Assembly (NCBI RefSeq): GCF_008254045.1
Contig: NZ_CP042425.1
Location: forward strand, 7,206,163-7,270,162
From: Limnoglobus roseus
Lineage (GTDB): Bacteria; Planctomycetota; Planctomycetia; Gemmatales; Gemmataceae
Length of the DNA: 64,000 nucleotides
Direction of reading: 5' to 3'
In this document: positions 23,359-31,986 of the stretch, one piece after another
How positions within the stretch are numbered: position 1 is the stretch's first letter
Layout: every line of letters begins with the position of its first letter
Position numbers and translations under genes: made by a program
The notes under the pieces: generated by a model
What the model saw: only the letters and a program-made list of their open reading frames with translations
What the model was told of the DNA's origin: nothing
Databases searched by the model: none

Positions 23359-26005
23359 AGTCGAGTTCCTTTCGGGTGTGAGTTAGCGATCTGACTTGCT
23401 GCTTGATCTTGGTGGCGACTTGCCGGACGCGAGACATGAACGTTGCGCGATCCCTTACGGGATTCACCGGAACGGATGGTGTCACAGTGACCGACTCAGG
23501 CGGGAACAGGTCTTGAGCGTTCGCCTTCACCCTTTCCTTGGCCGCCACCTCGCGGAGGGCCTGCGCGTCGTCGGTGTAGACGTACACCTGGGAACGGCCG
23601 CGCGTGGCCGAAACGTAGAAGCTTTCCATGCTCGCCGCCGCGAAGCTCGACACCGGCATGTCCACCAGGACGCGATCTACGGTTCGGCCCTGCGAAGCAT
23701 GCGAGGTAGATGAGTACGCATAAGCGAAATGCCCCACGTCTCTCGCGATCTCCCAGCCGTTACTAAGCTTGATTCGGCCGTCCTTGCCGAACCCGGTGAC
23801 GGTGTAGATGGCTCCGTTGGTGAGTTTGTGGTTGCCGCTGGCATCTTTTGCCGACCCAGTGATGCGTATCGAATCACCGGCACCGAGGCGGATTGCCTCT
23901 TCTCGATAGAGACGATGTTTCCCGCTTCGTCCCGCCAGATCAGATAGGTTGGCTCCGTCCACGACAGCGCGCTCACCAGCCTTGTGATGTCCACTAGCTC
24001 TGACAAACTGGGCAACGAGCCCCGGCTCGTACACCTCGGGCTTGCCTTGCTCCGCCTCGGTAAGATTGAGCGGAACCAGCCGTTTAAACTCGTGTTCTTC
24101 ATCCGTGATCGTCCCTTCCTTCTTCAAAGCCTCCCGGATGGCTTGATTCACACTCTGCCCTTCCGCGTGCGTTGGTGCAACCACGACGACGCTCTGCTTG
24201 CTCTTGACCGCCTCGACGTACTCGGCCGCCAGGAGCCGCATGCGTTCCGTGTAATCGGCTTCCGTCACCCACCCCATCTGGTCAAGCAGGTCGATGGCCT
24301 GGCCTGACCGCCCCTCCGAGAGCCGTTCCGACACGGACTTGTAAAGGCCCGATTGGCGCACCACGTCGGTGATCTCGGCAACCGGCAGTGACGCCCACTT
24401 CTGCATCGCCCGGAACGGCGAACCGGCTTCAACCGCGGAATGTTGTCGCGCATCGCCAACGAAGACCCCTCGCGCGCCGATTTTCTTCATGACGCCGAGC
24501 AGCTCCTGCATCTGCCGGTTGCCGACCAGGCTCGCCTCGTCGAGGATCACTACCCCGCCCTGCACCGCCTGCTGCATGCGTTTGTCCACCAGGAACCGGG
24601 CGACCGTGGCGGCGCCGTCATCGACGTCGAGCAGCTGATCCTTCGCCGTGTTCGAGATGGCGACCGCCTGGACGGAAAGCCCAGCCTGGCGGAAGGCATC
24701 GGCAGCGACCTTGAGCGAGGTGCTCTTTCCGGTTCCCGCAGCGCCCCTCACCATCGTGATCCGGTCGCGGGAGCCAAGGACGTGATTTACTGCCGCCCGC
24801 TGGCCGTCATTCAGATGATCCATTGCCACGCTCGGCTCCACCAGGTCGACGACCGCCGCGACCGTGCCCTTGCCGTCGCGGGCGAAGCGGATCATGTTGC
24901 GTTCACGGCCCAGCTCGACCTCGGTCGTGCATTTGTCGCCCTTCACCAGCACCCCTGCCCCGTCCATCGCCTCGCGCACGCCGTCCAGGTCAACGCCTCC
25001 GACGCCGTAGCGGAGGGCTTCCTCGACCAGCTTGCGTTCGCCGACGACAGCCGACCGCTCGAAGGCGTGGGCAACGGCGTACTGCATGGCCTGGTCGTTG
25101 GTGGGCAGCGGGGTGTTTGGACTTGTGAGTAAGTTGGCTAACTGTTGCCGATCATGTTCATCGAGGCGGCCCTCCCACAGCGATTGCAGCTGCTCGACCG
25201 AGATGTGAGGGGCTTTGCGTTCCCGCGTCTTGCCGCCCAGCTCGGCCTTGAACTGAGCCTTGATCTTGCCCCATGCCTCGGCCACTTCCTCGATCAGCTT
25301 TGTCCGGCGGCTAAACTTGTCCACCAGGTCGTTGCTGACGTGCTCCAACTCCCAGAACCGCCCCTTCCGCCGGATGCCGTAGCCCAGGTCGGTCGCCCCC
25401 TTCGCCAGCCGCGCCATGAACACGGCCTCGTAGTACCACCCCTGGGCTTTGATCTCGCCGACCTCGACCGACCGCCACTTCCCCTCCGCAAACGTGGCGT
25501 TGAGCACCGTGGCGTGGGCGTGGAGCTGGCAATCGGGAACTCCGCCGACAGGACGGGCGGTGCGATGCACGTAGGTCGCGATCAAGGCGTTGCCGGATTT
25601 CTCTGAGACCATCTCGCCGCCCACGCGGTAGCGGGTGATCACATCGGCCTCGACATCCTTCATCGTCTCGGCAACGGCTTGCTGGAATACGCCCATGAGC
25701 CGGTCGTCGTGGCCGAGTTCCATCGCCAGGGTGTAACTTTTTGGCGCGCTCCAGGTAAAGTCGTACAACACACGGCGGTTGTGCTGGTCTTTCGGCGTGA
25801 GCCGCTGGCCGGTGTTCGGGTCGCGGTTTTCGCAGAGGGCGTCCCATTGCTCCTTCGTGACCTCGCCCTTGAGGCCGAGCAGCTCCGCACCCTTTCCGCT
25901 CCACACGCCGGGCAGCTCCTGGCCTTCGAGGTAGTAGTCGTGCTTCTGGGCGTCGAAGTACGCCTTCGCGGCCGAAGCGTTTGATTGGGACGTGATGCGG
26001 AGCAT
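23342..26005 (-). CDS. MobF/TrwC relaxase-helicase
   Basis: An 887-residue conjugative relaxase. The N-terminal TrwC domain (1-300) has the tyrosine pair (DYYLEG near 24) that would attack the nic site and the three-His metal motif in CQLHAHATVLN near 160. The helicase part has Walker A GAAGTGKST near 423, Walker B VVILDEASLVG, and a UvrD-like C-terminal core (YAYSSTSHASQGRTVDRV near 770). It would nick oriT, stay linked to the 5' end and unwind the strand. With the coupling protein at 6-9 kb it makes a mobilization module; no channel genes are present. Confidence 0.9.
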   Translation of the reverse strand: MLRITSQSNASAAKAYFDAQKHDYYLEGQELPGVWSGKGAELLGLKGEVTKEQWDALCENRDPNTGQRLTPKDQHNRRVLYDFTWSAPKSYTLAMELGHDDRLMGVFQQAVAETMKDVEADVITRYRVGGEMVSEKSGNALIATYVHRTARPVGGVPDCQLHAHATVLNATFAEGKWRSVEVGEIKAQGWYYEAVFMARLAKGATDLGYGIRRKGRFWELEHVSNDLVDKFSRRTKLIEEVAEAWGKIKAQFKAELGGKTRERKAPHISVEQLQSLWEGRLDEHDRQQLANLLTSPNTPLPTNDQAMQYAVAHAFERSAVVGERKLVEEALRYGVGGVDLDGVREAMDGAGVLVKGDKCTTEVELGRERNMIRFARDGKGTVAAVVDLVEPSVAMDHLNDGQRAAVNHVLGSRDRITMVRGAAGTGKSTSLKVAADAFRQAGLSVQAVAISNTAKDQLLDVDDGAATVARFLVDKRMQQAVQGGVVILDEASLVGNRQMQELLGVMKKIGARGVFVGDARQHSAVEAGSPFRAMQKWASLPVAEITDVVRQSGLYKSVSERLSEGRSGQAIDLLDQMGWVTEADYTERMRLLAAEYVEAVKSKQSVVVVAPTHAEGQSVNQAIREALKKEGTITDEEHEFKRLVPLNLTEAEQGKPEVYEPGLVAQFVRASGHHKAGERAVVDGANLSDLAGRSGKHRLYREEAIRLGAGDSIRITGSAKDASGNHKLTNGAIYTVTGFGKDGRIKLSNGWEIARDVGHFAYAYSSTSHASQGRTVDRVLVDMPVSSFAAASMESFYVSATRGRSQVYVYTDDAQALREVAAKERVKANAQDLFPPESVTVTPSVPVNPVRDRATFMSRVRQVATKIKQQVRSLTHTRKELDYGYER

Positions 26006-26023
26006 AGTGGCCCCTGACGGAGG

Positions 26024-26386
26024 TTAGATGAGGCCGCCGATACGGTTGCCACTGACCAGCGCGCCATAACCCGCCGATTGATTGGCAAATTGGCGACTGT
26101 ACTCGGCTTGTTTCTGCTGCTCGAGTTCGCGGTATTTTTGCTCCTGACGCAAGCGGAGTTCACCGGCTGTTGTGCCCGCGACGAGGATGCTGACGATCTC
26201 TTTTGGGTTCACCACAACGATGGGGGCGTCGGCAATCGTAATGAGGCCGGAGTGCCCGGCAGACTGGTAGTTGGTGAACAGTTCGAGGATGGGGTCGAGA
26301 GAGTGGTAGCCCCGGACGTAGGTGCCCGTCTTGGTGGTCGTGGTAACGGTGTATGGGGTGTCATTGGATTCGATGTCGTCGGTCAT
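26024..26386 (-). CDS. Hypothetical protein upstream of the relaxase
   Basis: A 120-residue protein 18 bases before the relaxase start. A beta-rich first half and a Gln/Glu-rich coiled helix (RLRQEQKYRELEQQKQ) can be seen. Position suggests an oriT-binding accessory protein, but no DNA-binding motif is evident. Confidence 0.5.
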   Translation of the reverse strand: MTDDIESNDTPYTVTTTTKTGTYVRGYHSLDPILELFTNYQSAGHSGLITIADAPIVVVNPKEIVSILVAGTTAGELRLRQEQKYRELEQQKQAEYSRQFANQSAGYGALVSGNRIGGLI

Positions 26387-26551
26387 GAGGTGTCCTTCCG
26401 AGATGGTTGAGCCGCAGATATGAAGAGATGCGGCAAGCCATCATTCGGGCAGATCGAAGGAGAAGTCAAGCCAAGAGAAGGGAGGAAGAGGCAGAAGAGT
26501 AATAGTTATAAGTTTCTTTCAGGCGTCTCGCACGCGCTTCACTTTGTGCCT

Positions 26552-26569
26552 GGTTTTCGCGCGAAAACC
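26552..26569. repeat. 18 bp perfect palindrome, candidate oriT element
   Basis: GGTTTTCGC is followed directly by its complement (26552-26560 with 26561-26569) in the 191-base gap just upstream of the relaxase operon. No T-run follows in either direction, so a terminator is unlikely. Inverted repeats next to nic sites are usual in oriT regions of MobF elements; no nic sequence could be recognised. Confidence 0.4.
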
Positions 26570-26577
26570 GCCCACCC

Positions 26578-26916
26578 TCAGTCTTCCAGCTTCGGCCAGT
26601 GAAACGGCTTGCCGTCTCGCTGGATGATGCGGCATCGAGCGCTCGGCTTCATGCCTGCGACGTATTCGAGGCCACCTTTGTTGTTCGGCCCGACCACAAA
26701 ATCACCCTCTTGAATATCCAGCAGGTGCAGGCTGTCGGGGTGGATCGAGAACTCATGTACCCCAAGCGCCTCACGAGCCCATTGAACGTCGGATTCATCA
26801 AAGAGGGTTTCTGCCTGTTCGCTTTCCGTTTCGTCGATCAGGAATTTCATCCCAAAATGCTTCACCATCCAAGCCGCCGCCAGCGGATCGTCGTAGTAGT
26901 ACCGTGCTTCTGTCAT
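26578..26916 (-). CDS. Hypothetical phage-type protein (112 aa)
   Basis: A 112-residue protein with an acidic N-terminal half and a C-terminal beta-rich segment (EGDFVVGPNNKGGLEYVAG). The layout fits small early phage proteins. No function recognised. Confidence 0.55.
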   Translation of the reverse strand: MTEARYYYDDPLAAAWMVKHFGMKFLIDETESEQAETLFDESDVQWAREALGVHEFSIHPDSLHLLDIQEGDFVVGPNNKGGLEYVAGMKPSARCRIIQRDGKPFHWPKLED

Positions 26917-26925
26917 AATAATCCA

Positions 26926-27024
26926 TTAGTCATCGTTAAAAGTGCAGAGGTGCATTGCCAGCATCCCCAGGCCGTAAATCGCAGCCAGTAGAAGCCAGAA
27001 TATCGGGTCGCCCATAATCTTCAT
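26926..27024 (-). CDS. Transmembrane micropeptide (32 aa)
   Basis: A 32-residue peptide with one hydrophobic helix (IFWLLLAAIYGLGMLAMHL) and an acidic end. GAGA lies upstream of the ATG. Too short for family assignment, but codon choice and position between two leftward genes make it plausible. Confidence 0.4.
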   Translation of the reverse strand: MKIMGDPIFWLLLAAIYGLGMLAMHLCTFNDD

Positions 27025-27041
27025 GATTCTCAGTAGGTTGA

Positions 27042-27494
27042 TTAAAACGGAATCTCATCCTCGTCCATCGGGCCGCTAGACTGAGCTGAATACGCCCCAG
27101 GCTGAGCAGAACCATACCCCTGCTCACCGCCGTGGACTTCCTTCTTCCCATCGAGCAGCACCAGCGTCCCGTTGAACGCCTGGAGCACGATCTCCGTCGC
27201 GTACTTCTCGACGCCGGCCTGATCTGTCCACTTCCTCGTCTGAAGCGAACCTTCGAGGTAAACCTTCGATCCTTTGCGGAGGTAATCAGCCGCCACCTTG
27301 CCGAGGTGCTCGTTGAAAATGACCGCGCGATGCCACTCAACTTTCTCGCGCCGCTCGCCCGTTTGACGATCCTTCCACGAGTCCGACGTGGCGACGCTGA
27401 GGGTGACGATCTGCTTTCCATCCTGAGTCGTGCGAACGTCGGGGTCTTTGCCGAGGTTTCCAATGATTATTGCTTTGTTTACGCTTCCTGACAT
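27042..27494 (-). CDS. ssb: Single-stranded DNA-binding protein
   Basis: A 150-residue SSB. The OB fold (1-105) starts NKAIIIGNLGKDPDVR and includes the conserved WHRAVIFNEHLGKVAADYLRKG block; a Gly/Gln-rich linker and the acidic tip DEDEIPF follow. The tip recruits repair and replication proteins. It is the last gene of the leftward recombination operon and overlaps the preceding (IS-split) gene. Confidence 0.95.
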   Translation of the reverse strand: MSGSVNKAIIIGNLGKDPDVRTTQDGKQIVTLSVATSDSWKDRQTGERREKVEWHRAVIFNEHLGKVAADYLRKGSKVYLEGSLQTRKWTDQAGVEKYATEIVLQAFNGTLVLLDGKKEVHGGEQGYGSAQPGAYSAQSSGPMDEDEIPF

Positions 27495-27680
27495 GGCCCT
27501 GCTCCTGCTTGTGTTGCGAGTTGATATGTGCTGGTGGTGCCGAACATGGCGTCCTGGCGTTCGACGATCATCCCTCGTGTTAGGAGGCGATTAACACTAT
27601 CCGATGGCACCTGTCCGTGCCCTTCTACGAAATACTCGACAGCCCCTTCTTTAAAGAACCGGTGCAATTCCAGACCTTTA
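27479..27680 (-). pseudogene. Small gene split by IS5 element, 3' part
   Basis: The last 66 codons of a gene whose start is at 28649. Precise removal of the IS and one TTA copy yields an 86-residue protein that runs through NLLGKGLELHRFFKEG without a break. It looks like a small winged-helix-type protein (SVNRLLTRGMIVERQD). The stop overlaps the ssb start. Confidence 0.65.
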
Positions 27681-28587
27681 AAAGCTGTGACACAACCACC
27701 GCAGTTATAGGGCGTCGTGGATCAAGATGCGGTAGCAGATGACACTGGCAGCCAGGGACGCGAAGGCATCTCGCATGACGCCGAGGCGATCATACCGGAC
27801 CCGCATCCGTCGCAGGCCCTTGACCCAACCGATGGTCCGCTCGACGACCCATCGGACCTTGCCCAGCCCGCTCCCATGAGGCGTGTTCCGCCGGCCGATC
27901 TTCGGCTCGATGCCGAGCCACCGCAAGATCCACCGGGTGGCATCGCTGTCGAACCCGCGGTCCGTGTACGCCTCGTCCGGCATCTCCTTCGGCCGGCCCG
28001 GCTTCCCGCCGACGCGGGGGAAGTCGAGGACCAGGGGGATGATTTGGGTGTGGTCGCTCTCATTCGCTCCGGCCGTGCGAATGGACAATGGCACACCCGA
28101 CCGGTCGACCATCAACGTGTGCTTCGTGCCCGGTTTCCCGCGGTCGACGGGGCTCGGGCCGGTCGCCTCGCCGCCCCCGAACGCCCGCACGTAAACGGAG
28201 TCGATGACGACCAGGTCGGTGTCGAGCTTGCCCGCCTGGCGGAGCAGCCGGAGCAGGTCGACGTGCAACCGGTCCCAGATGCCGGCCTCCTCCCACGCCC
28301 GCAGTCGGCGGTGGGCCGTCCGGCCCGAGCACCCGAGTTCGGGCGGCACGTCGGCCCACCGGACGCCGCTCGCCAGGACGTACCAGATGACCCGGAGGAC
28401 GGCCCGGTGGCCGACCCACGGCCGCCCGCCGCGTGATCCGACGGGCCGCTCGGGCGGCAGGTGGTGGGCGACGACCTCGTAGAACTCATCCGGCATTCGT
28501 GCACTCGCCATGGCAGGAACCTCCACGATGGGAACAGTTCCACCGCCGTGGCGCAAAGGCCGTGCCGAAAGGTTGTGTCACAGCTTT
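27681..28587 (-). mobile_element. IS5-family insertion sequence
   Basis: A 907 bp element with perfect 17 bp terminal inverted repeats (AAAGCTGTGACACAACC) and a TTA target duplication (27678-27680 and 28588-28590). A 3 bp TNA duplication fits the IS1031-type branch of the family. One transposase gene fills it. It splits a small gene of the recombination operon and may be polar on ssb. Confidence 0.88.
27705..28511 (-). CDS. IS5-family transposase
   Basis: A 268-residue DDE transposase. The N-terminal part carries the insertion-element HTH (WYVLASGVRWADVPPELG), then the first catalytic Asp in LVVIDSVYVRAFG, a second in YTDRGFDSDATR and the E of the signature VVERTIGWVKGLRRMRVRYDR (split here at its centre). 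It is a single intact frame, so the element may be active. Confidence 0.88.
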   Translation of the reverse strand: MASARMPDEFYEVVAHHLPPERPVGSRGGRPWVGHRAVLRVIWYVLASGVRWADVPPELGCSGRTAHRRLRAWEEAGIWDRLHVDLLRLLRQAGKLDTDLVVIDSVYVRAFGGGEATGPSPVDRGKPGTKHTLMVDRSGVPLSIRTAGANESDHTQIIPLVLDFPRVGGKPGRPKEMPDEAYTDRGFDSDATRWILRWLGIEPKIGRRNTPHGSGLGKVRWVVERTIGWVKGLRRMRVRYDRLGVMRDAFASLAASVICYRILIHDAL

Positions 28588-28649
28588 TTACCGAGCAGGT
28601 TGACGATGGCTTCCCGGTTTCTCCCAAGTCGTTTGATACTCGCCGTCAT
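28588..28649 (-). pseudogene. Small gene split by IS5 element, 5' part
   Basis: The first 20 codons (MTASIKRLGRNREAIVNLLG) of the gene continued at 27680. The ATG overlaps the stop of the upstream gene (ATGA), confirming the start and the coupled operon. Confidence 0.6.
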
Positions 28650-29104
28650 ACTGGTGTTCCTTCCTGGTTGGCGTTAAGTTGGTAGTGTTCGTCCGGCGAC
28701 GGGATGTCAAGGCCGTACTGGATCGCCCAGGCACGGATGCGCTCGACGTAGTCGCTGAATTCCATCGTGGTGAGCTTGGCCGACGAGCCGATCGTGTGCA
28801 TCACTTCGCCGTCCGGTGTGACGACGACCTGCGAGAGCTTGCCGACGTGCTGCTTGAGAAACTCGTGAACGTCATCGGCATCGACCATGTTGCCCGCGTC
28901 GCGGAACATCTCGGTGACGCCGGCCACAACGCAGCCCCAGTAATACCTGTTCTGCTGGCCCGACCGCGTTCGCTTGCGCTCGGCCACCGTGAGGATGAGA
29001 TGCTTGCCCTCGTGCTTGCGGATCGTCGCGGCAACCTTCTCGCTGACGTGCTGGGGCAACCTGCCGTTCTCGACCCGTCCTGTGAACTCGATGCCCTTGG
29101 TCAT
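28646..29104 (-). CDS. NinB-like phage recombination protein
   Basis: A 152-residue protein with the pattern of NinB-like phage proteins: RKRTRSGQQNRYYWGCVV in the middle and SAKLTTMEFSDYVERIRAWA near the end. NinB of lambda binds single-stranded DNA and takes part in recombination. It lies between bet and ssb homologues, which agrees with that role. The call is by motif and context, so moderate. Confidence 0.6.
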   Translation of the reverse strand: MTKGIEFTGRVENGRLPQHVSEKVAATIRKHEGKHLILTVAERKRTRSGQQNRYYWGCVVAGVTEMFRDAGNMVDADDVHEFLKQHVGKLSQVVVTPDGEVMHTIGSSAKLTTMEFSDYVERIRAWAIQYGLDIPSPDEHYQLNANQEGTPV

Positions 29105-29241
29105 AAAGTCGAAATGATTAGCAAAATGACATAGATAACCGCCAGGAATGCCGAAATCGTCTTTCCCAATTCATCTCTCGCTGACCATGTGCCGACGGAG
29201 TAGATGGCGATTATGATTGCATAAAATTGCTGATCGGTCAT
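29101..29241 (-). CDS. Small membrane protein (46 aa)
   Basis: A 46-residue protein overlapped by ATGA junctions on both sides. Two hydrophobic segments (YAIIIAIYSVG and AFLAVIYVILLIIS) are separated by a short charged loop. Tight coupling makes it real; function unknown. Confidence 0.55.
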   Translation of the reverse strand: MTDQQFYAIIIAIYSVGTWSARDELGKTISAFLAVIYVILLIISTL

Positions 29242-30203
29242 GCTGCCGTACTCCCCACCCGTGTGTTCAGATCAGACCTGAGCCGCTCCATTTTCTTCTT
29301 GAGCTCCAGGGCGTCGGTCGAAGCGTTCGCCCAGTATTGCTGGAGGCTGCGGACGTTTTGGTCTTTCCAGAAGTCGAAAGCCTCAACGCTATCGAAGGCA
29401 CCGACATACTCCATAACCCGGTCGGCGAACTTACCGAGGGGTACGAGCTGCAACCCCTCCGACATCTCGAAGATGGCCGGAATTGTGTCGTTTGAGGCGA
29501 TCCGTTTGAGGCGTTCCTCCTTCTCGAATGCTTCTACCGCCTCAGTAGCTGACATGTCGAGGTACACTTTCGCCATCTCCTCTTGGACGTACAGCCCGCT
29601 CATGTCTTCCGGCCAGCCCCGCCGCAGCGCCTGGGCTTCGGCGCATTTGCCCAGCATGACGTGGGGCATATTCTTCCAGTTGCCGTCTTTCAGCAACTTC
29701 TTCCCCTTCGGCACCCGCTTCTTCTTCGGTTTGCCAGTGTCTTCCCACACGTCACCCGTGTCGATCCAATCGAACGCGGCGTAATCCAATGGCGCGAATT
29801 CGTCCCAGCGAGCTTCCCCCGCAACGGGATACCATTGCTTATCTGGTCCGTATTTGAACACCTTCACCACGGCGCGCACCAGGCCTGCCGGATTCGTCTC
29901 AGGGTCTTTGGCGGCTGGATCAAACTCGAATCGGGTCTCTTCCTCCGCCGGGCGGTAATCGCCGCATCGCTGTGCCTTGGCGCGGTAGCCGTCGATGCTC
30001 GTGACGATGACGAGTTGCCGCTTGTCGGGCTTGTCCTTGTTGTAAACTTGGGCAAAAATCTGCTTTTTGAACGGATCGAGCCCCTGTTGCTTGCAAATCT
30101 CGATGAAGAGGTTGAATTCGTCTGTGTTGCAGTCTTTTGCTACCGTGTGCTTGATTAGCGTGAGTTGTGGTGCGGTGTACCCGCGTTGAGCGATCTCGTT
30201 CAT
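29238..30203 (-). CDS. bet: Bet/RecT-family single-strand annealing protein
   Basis: A 321-residue recombinase of the phage Beta family. The N-terminal segment TDEFNLFIEICKQQGLDPFK and QLVIVTSIDGYRAKAQRCGDY are hallmark blocks, and MLGKCAEAQALRRGWP follows. It anneals complementary single strands during phage recombination. The gene begins one base inside the Gp157 gene's stop. No adjacent exonuclease (RecE/lambda exo) was recognised. Confidence 0.9.
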   Translation of the reverse strand: MNEIAQRGYTAPQLTLIKHTVAKDCNTDEFNLFIEICKQQGLDPFKKQIFAQVYNKDKPDKRQLVIVTSIDGYRAKAQRCGDYRPAEEETRFEFDPAAKDPETNPAGLVRAVVKVFKYGPDKQWYPVAGEARWDEFAPLDYAAFDWIDTGDVWEDTGKPKKKRVPKGKKLLKDGNWKNMPHVMLGKCAEAQALRRGWPEDMSGLYVQEEMAKVYLDMSATEAVEAFEKEERLKRIASNDTIPAIFEMSEGLQLVPLGKFADRVMEYVGAFDSVEAFDFWKDQNVRSLQQYWANASTDALELKKKMERLRSDLNTRVGSTAA

Positions 30204-30706
30204 TACTTCCTCCTGATTGTCAGCGAAATGGTACCGTTACCGAGCGACACCCCCTCCAGCACCTCCCCGTCTTGAAGCACGGCTTCACGGACGGCTTTCT
30301 TGTCGAGCTTGGGCGGCTGCGGAATGAAGAACCTTGACGGGAGGGCCGACTCGTCGGTGACGACGATATCGGGTTTCTTCGAGGAAACGCTCAATGTCAA
30401 ACACGGCGATGGGATGGTCTTCTCGCTGCGGATATCCATGCACTGTAGCACGATGGTGCGGAGTGCCTCAGCGGAGTGCAGCAGCCGCTGCTTGCGAGAT
30501 TGCAGTTCCTTTATCCTCGCCTCTACTGCCTCGGCCTGGTGCTCCCGCTCGACCGCTTCCTCGGCCAGCTCCAAACACAATGCCTTGAAGTCATCGCACT
30601 CGTTCAGGCCGTCCGACAAGTCACTGAAATCGGCCGATTCTTGCGTGTAGCGAAGATCGCGCAGTTGCTTAATTTTTGAACGGATCGTCACCGTCTCTTC
30701 AGTCAT
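30203..30706 (-). CDS. Siphovirus Gp157-family protein
   Basis: A 167-residue protein with a long coiled N-terminal half (AVEARIKELQSRKQRLLHSA) and the C-terminal block LTLSVSSKKPDIVV ... IPQPPKLDKKAVREAVLQ typical of Gp157. Family members are found beside Bet/RecT and SSB genes and have been linked to phage resistance in Streptococcus. The inner ATG start is chosen because the coiled region starts there. Confidence 0.8.
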   Translation of the reverse strand: MTEETVTIRSKIKQLRDLRYTQESADFSDLSDGLNECDDFKALCLELAEEAVEREHQAEAVEARIKELQSRKQRLLHSAEALRTIVLQCMDIRSEKTIPSPCLTLSVSSKKPDIVVTDESALPSRFFIPQPPKLDKKAVREAVLQDGEVLEGVSLGNGTISLTIRRK

Positions 30707-30735
30707 AAGCGTTCTCTCTACGTTTGGCTGCATTG

Positions 30736-30885
30736 TCACAGATGCTTCCACATGTCCAAGTGAAGGAGGAGGAGCACCACGCAAGGCGCCGCGACAAGTG
30801 CGAACATGCCCAGGACTTCGAGGCAATACCTGAGAAACAGGGCTATCGATTCGAGTGTGGTAGAGACGGGTTTTGAGATGTGCAT
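30736..30885 (-). CDS. Small membrane protein (49 aa)
   Basis: A 49-residue protein with a strong AGGAGG site. It has one long hydrophobic stretch (VLGMFALVAAPCVVLLLLHL). Function unknown; first but one gene of the leftward operon. Confidence 0.55.
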   Translation of the reverse strand: MHISKPVSTTLESIALFLRYCLEVLGMFALVAAPCVVLLLLHLDMWKHL

Positions 30886-30893
30886 AAATCCTC

Positions 30894-31241
30894 CTATGCT
30901 GCGTTGAGACGATTAGCCGCCAGTTCGGCTGCCCGGCGAACTTCGAATTGCAACTGCCAGCGGGATTTCCAAAGGCCGATGTACCGTCCTGCATCCGAGA
31001 GCCGCGAAGAAATCCGCGACATATCATCGAACAACATGTCCGACACGGCATCATGGAGCTGGGCTTCCAGGTCGATCCAATTCTGCTCCGTGAGCGGGGA
31101 CTTAATGCCATCCGGGCATTCGTCCTGGTAGCGGGCAACGCACGCGACCATCGCGTCCACGCAATTCTTGAGCTGCCCGTTCAGGTAGAATTGGTAGCTG
31201 ACGGCTTCCTCGTCGGTCATTGAGTTTGAAGTGTTCGTCAT
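30894..31241 (-). CDS. Hypothetical early phage protein (115 aa)
   Basis: A 115-residue helical protein starting at an ATG with AGGAGA upstream; the longer frame is rejected because its first 40 residues read through the divergent promoter. It heads the leftward recombination operon. No family recognised. Confidence 0.6.
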   Translation of the reverse strand: MTNTSNSMTDEEAVSYQFYLNGQLKNCVDAMVACVARYQDECPDGIKSPLTEQNWIDLEAQLHDAVSDMLFDDMSRISSRLSDAGRYIGLWKSRWQLQFEVRRAAELAANRLNAA

Positions 31242-31252
31242 AAAATCTCCTG

Positions 31253-31281
31253 TTGACTTGTTTTTATGTACAGTGTAACTA
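31253..31281 (+). promoter_or_regulatory. Sigma70-like promoter and operators for the RHH operon
   Basis: TTGACT (31253-31258), a 17-base spacer and TAACTA (31276-31281) form a good promoter. GTGTAAC (31273-31279) and its complement GTTACAC (about 31323) flank the leader, and GTACA occurs repeatedly, so the RHH protein just downstream probably represses itself here. The region also separates the two divergent early operons. Confidence 0.6.
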
Positions 31282-31346
31282 TTGGGTACACTAAAGGAAC
31301 AAATACAGTCCGTCAAGCGGAAAGTTACACAAAAGGTACATGCACT

Positions 31347-31478
31347 ATGGCTAAGAAGCATTTCTCTATACCAGACAATATATTAGAGTGGCTGGAAAAG
31401 GAAGCAAAAGCCGCAGGAATGCGTCGGAGCCAATTTTTGGCACACCTGCTCATGAATATTATGCAGGCTCGCAAATGA
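31347..31478 (+). CDS. Ribbon-helix-helix regulator (43 aa)
   Basis: A 43-residue protein that is all RHH fold: KHFSIPDNILEWLEKEAKA is strand plus first helix, and RRSQFLAHLLMNIM the second. It is coupled by ATGA to the nuclease gene after it. Operator-like repeats lie in its leader. It likely controls the divergent early operons in an Arc/CopG manner. Confidence 0.75.
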   Translation: MAKKHFSIPDNILEWLEKEAKAAGMRRSQFLAHLLMNIMQARK

Positions 31479-31858
31479 GCGGCCTTCTGTACACGATAAC
31501 TTGTATAGCCAATAATCGGCTATATGTCGGATGCACAACATACTTTCCGGCTAGAAAGAAGGCTCACTTGTACCATCTGCGGAAGGGGACACATGTAAAT
31601 AAAGAGATGCAATCTGACTATGCCAGCTACGGGGAAGGTGCTTTTGTATTTGACGAGATCAAATACACCTCCGCATATATGGCGGAGATAAAACTAATAC
31701 GGAAATATGCGAAAACGCATTTGCTGTATAACATCAACGGCCTTGGGTTTTCAACGAAAGGCATCAACAAAGATCGGATGAAGGCTCATTGGGAAAGAAA
31801 ATTTAGGCATGATGCCCAGTCGCGAGCAAGGAAGGCCAACTCAGATCACAACTTTTAG
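31475..31858 (+). CDS. GIY-YIG endonuclease
   Basis: A 127-residue GIY-YIG-type nuclease. SGLLYTITCIANNRLYVGCT carries the two halves of the signature (LYTI ... LYVG), followed by the Arg in ARKKAHLYHL and a Glu in YMAEIKLIRKY. A basic C-terminal region (HDAQSRARKA) could bind DNA. Phage copies act as free-standing homing or repair nucleases. It is AT-richer than its neighbours and may have arrived with the RHH gene. Confidence 0.75.
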   Translation: MSGLLYTITCIANNRLYVGCTTYFPARKKAHLYHLRKGTHVNKEMQSDYASYGEGAFVFDEIKYTSAYMAEIKLIRKYAKTHLLYNINGLGFSTKGINKDRMKAHWERKFRHDAQSRARKANSDHNF

Positions 31859-31986
31859 GGAGTAGCTGGGTGCGCCAGCTCATCATCCGCACGGTTGAGG
31901 CCGAACTGGAGAAAGCGTGACGGCCGTTAACGACTTGTAAATGAATTGATGGTATATCCTGGCGGCAACGATTCAGGGAGGAATTC

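Noticed and set aside
24369..25606. Plus-strand ORFs opposite the relaxase helicase region
   Set aside because: Arg/Pro/Ser-rich antisense shadows of the relaxase gene.
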